Assembly: GCA_964414205.1 (NCBI GenBank)
Contig: CAYPVP010000077.1
Span: forward strand, 1 to 5,592
Direction of reading: 5' to 3'
Source: STD2-102 sp964414205
GTDB lineage: Bacteria > Bacillota > Clostridia > Christensenellales > CAG-917
Length of the DNA: 5,592 nt
Positions 4,489-5,592 of this stretch are shown here, in pieces; position 1 is the first letter of the stretch, and every line of letters begins with the position of its first letter. The notes below the pieces were generated by a model. It ran no database searches. It had not been told where the DNA came from and saw only the letters and a program-made list of their open reading frames with translations. The translations under genes were made by a program, and so were the position numbers.

Positions 4489-5592
4489 ATGAAAAACAAA
4501 AATAAAACTCCTCAATTGAAATCATCAAAGAATGAATGTGGCAACAAATTTTTGAATGGAATTTCAAACTTTAAAATTTGCAAAAGAATTGGATATTGGT
4601 GGATTTTGCCAATCGCAATCATTTTGATTGCAATGATTGTTGCAGGTGTTGTTGGTGGAATGCATGGAAGCATCACTGAGGGCTTCAACATTGGAATTGA
4701 CTTTGAAGGTGGAACAATGCTTTCAGTCAAACTTGGTGAAGAAAGTTTTACCTCAAATCCAAACTATCAAAAACGTGTCAATGAAATCACAAAAGTTATT
4801 GAATCAAATGGTGTAAAAGTTTCATACATTCAAACATCAGAAGGCACTTCAATTTCTGAATCAGTTGTGACTTTTAGATATAAAAACATTGATTCTGATG
4901 ATGAAAGCATTGCACAGAGAAATGAAAAAATAAAACTGGCTGTTGAAGAAAAGTTTAGTGATAAAGCAAATGCTGACAAAATGTTTGTCACGTATGATGC
5001 AATTGGAAAAACAGCATCAAATCAACTGATTGAAAAGGCTTCACTTGCTCTTTTGATTTCAACTTTGTTGATTTTGGTTTACATCATCATCAGGTTTGAA
5101 ACTGTCAGTGGTATTGCTGCAATCATAACAATGATTCATGACGTGTTGATTATGTTCTGTTTGACAGTGATTTGTCGTGTTCAAATCAATTCAAGTTATG
5201 TTGCTGCTGCAATCACAATCATTGCATATGCAATCAACAACACAATCATTGTGTTTGACCGTTGTCGTGAAAATTTGAAGCCTTTGAAAGGAAAGCGTGG
5301 CATCAACTATGAAAACATCGGTGATGAAGCAATTCGTTCAACTTTCACTCGTCAAGTTTATACAACATTCACTACAATGGTAACTGTTGTCTTCCTTGCA
5401 ATTTTGGGCGGAGCATCTCTCAGAGAATTTACAATTCCAATCATTCTTGGTTTGATTGTTGGGTTCTATTCTTCAATTTTCATTGCAACACCTTTGTGGA
5501 GCAAAATGGCTTATGTTGCAGAAGATTTGCGCTCTAAACGAGCAAGAAAAAAGGGTGCAATTCTTTATGAAAAAATTGATGAAAAGGGTGAA
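4489..5592 (+). CDS. secF: Protein translocase subunit SecF (3' end outside window)
   Basis: The frame stays open for 368 codons to the last base with no stop, so the gene is cut by the window edge; the six-helix fold is complete and only a short tail should be missing. SecF partners SecD in proton-driven protein translocation. Helices fall near 37-57, 184-203, 206-229, 236-257, 289-307 and 313-335, with an extracytoplasmic domain at about 58-183. Signatures: GIDFEGGT (69-76, usually GIDFTGGT), and AYAINNTIIVFDRCREN (246-262), which matches the usual GYSINDTVVVFDRIREN. The Asp of IND(T) is Asn251 here (AAC, 5239-5241). Arg288 in TFTRQVYTT appears to match the other essential charged residue (Arg671 in the Thermus numbering). 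The N-terminus is Lys-rich with Cys17 and Cys31. The gene is probably translationally coupled to secD. Confidence 0.95.
   Translation, partial: MKNKNKTPQLKSSKNECGNKFLNGISNFKICKRIGYWWILPIAIILIAMIVAGVVGGMHGSITEGFNIGIDFEGGTMLSVKLGEESFTSNPNYQKRVNEITKVIESNGVKVSYIQTSEGTSISESVVTFRYKNIDSDDESIAQRNEKIKLAVEEKFSDKANADKMFVTYDAIGKTASNQLIEKASLALLISTLLILVYIIIRFETVSGIAAIITMIHDVLIMFCLTVICRVQINSSYVAAAITIIAYAINNTIIVFDRCRENLKPLKGKRGINYENIGDEAIRSTFTRQVYTTFTTMVTVVFLAILGGASLREFTIPIILGLIVGFYSSIFIATPLWSKMAYVAEDLRSKRARKKGAILYEKIDEKGE

Overview
The window reads as a chromosomal segment of an AT-rich, low-GC Gram-positive bacterium, most likely from class Clostridia. Evidence: a SCIFF ranthipeptide precursor beside its dedicated radical SAM maturase (a near-universal Clostridia marker), separate secD and secF genes, a YrzE/TIGR04086-type small membrane protein, consensus SigA-type promoters, strong Shine-Dalgarno sites and one GTG start. 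Every gene I can support lies on the + strand. Species cannot be named from the sequence alone.

Layout: (1) 1-185, a very AT-rich leader with short repeats. (2) 186-590, a four-helix membrane protein of unknown function. (3) 591-960, non-coding. It opens with four DnaA-box-like 9-mers in a symmetric inverted arrangement (612-667), continues as AT-rich DNA with small dyads and repeats, and ends with a near-consensus promoter (903-931). (4) 961-1134, the 57-residue SCIFF peptide, missing from a length-filtered ORF list, followed 11 nt later by its maturase (1146-2489). (5) 2490-3077, non-coding: a 24-nt-spaced direct repeat, a small hairpin, and a strong bidirectional-type terminator at 2816-2854. 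(6) 3078-3106, a TTGACT-17-TATAAT promoter driving secD (3135-4487, GTG start) and secF (4489 to the window edge, no stop reached).

How the genes work together: SCIFF peptide and maturase form a minimal RiPP module in which a SPASM radical SAM enzyme puts a Cys-to-Thr thioether into the peptide. No protease or dedicated exporter is visible, so the fate of the product is open. SecD and SecF form the proton-driven accessory complex that helps SecYEG translocate proteins. The terminator and separate promoter imply two transcription units whose adjacency is conserved synteny, not proof of shared function.

Most worth a second look: the DnaA-box cluster, the loss of a normally conserved membrane Asp in SecF (Asn251), a seventh Cys in the SCIFF peptide, and near absence of the TTA leucine codon (3 of 121 Leu codons) despite the AT-rich genome. 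I see no wholly new system. The DnaA-box cluster is the least expected element.
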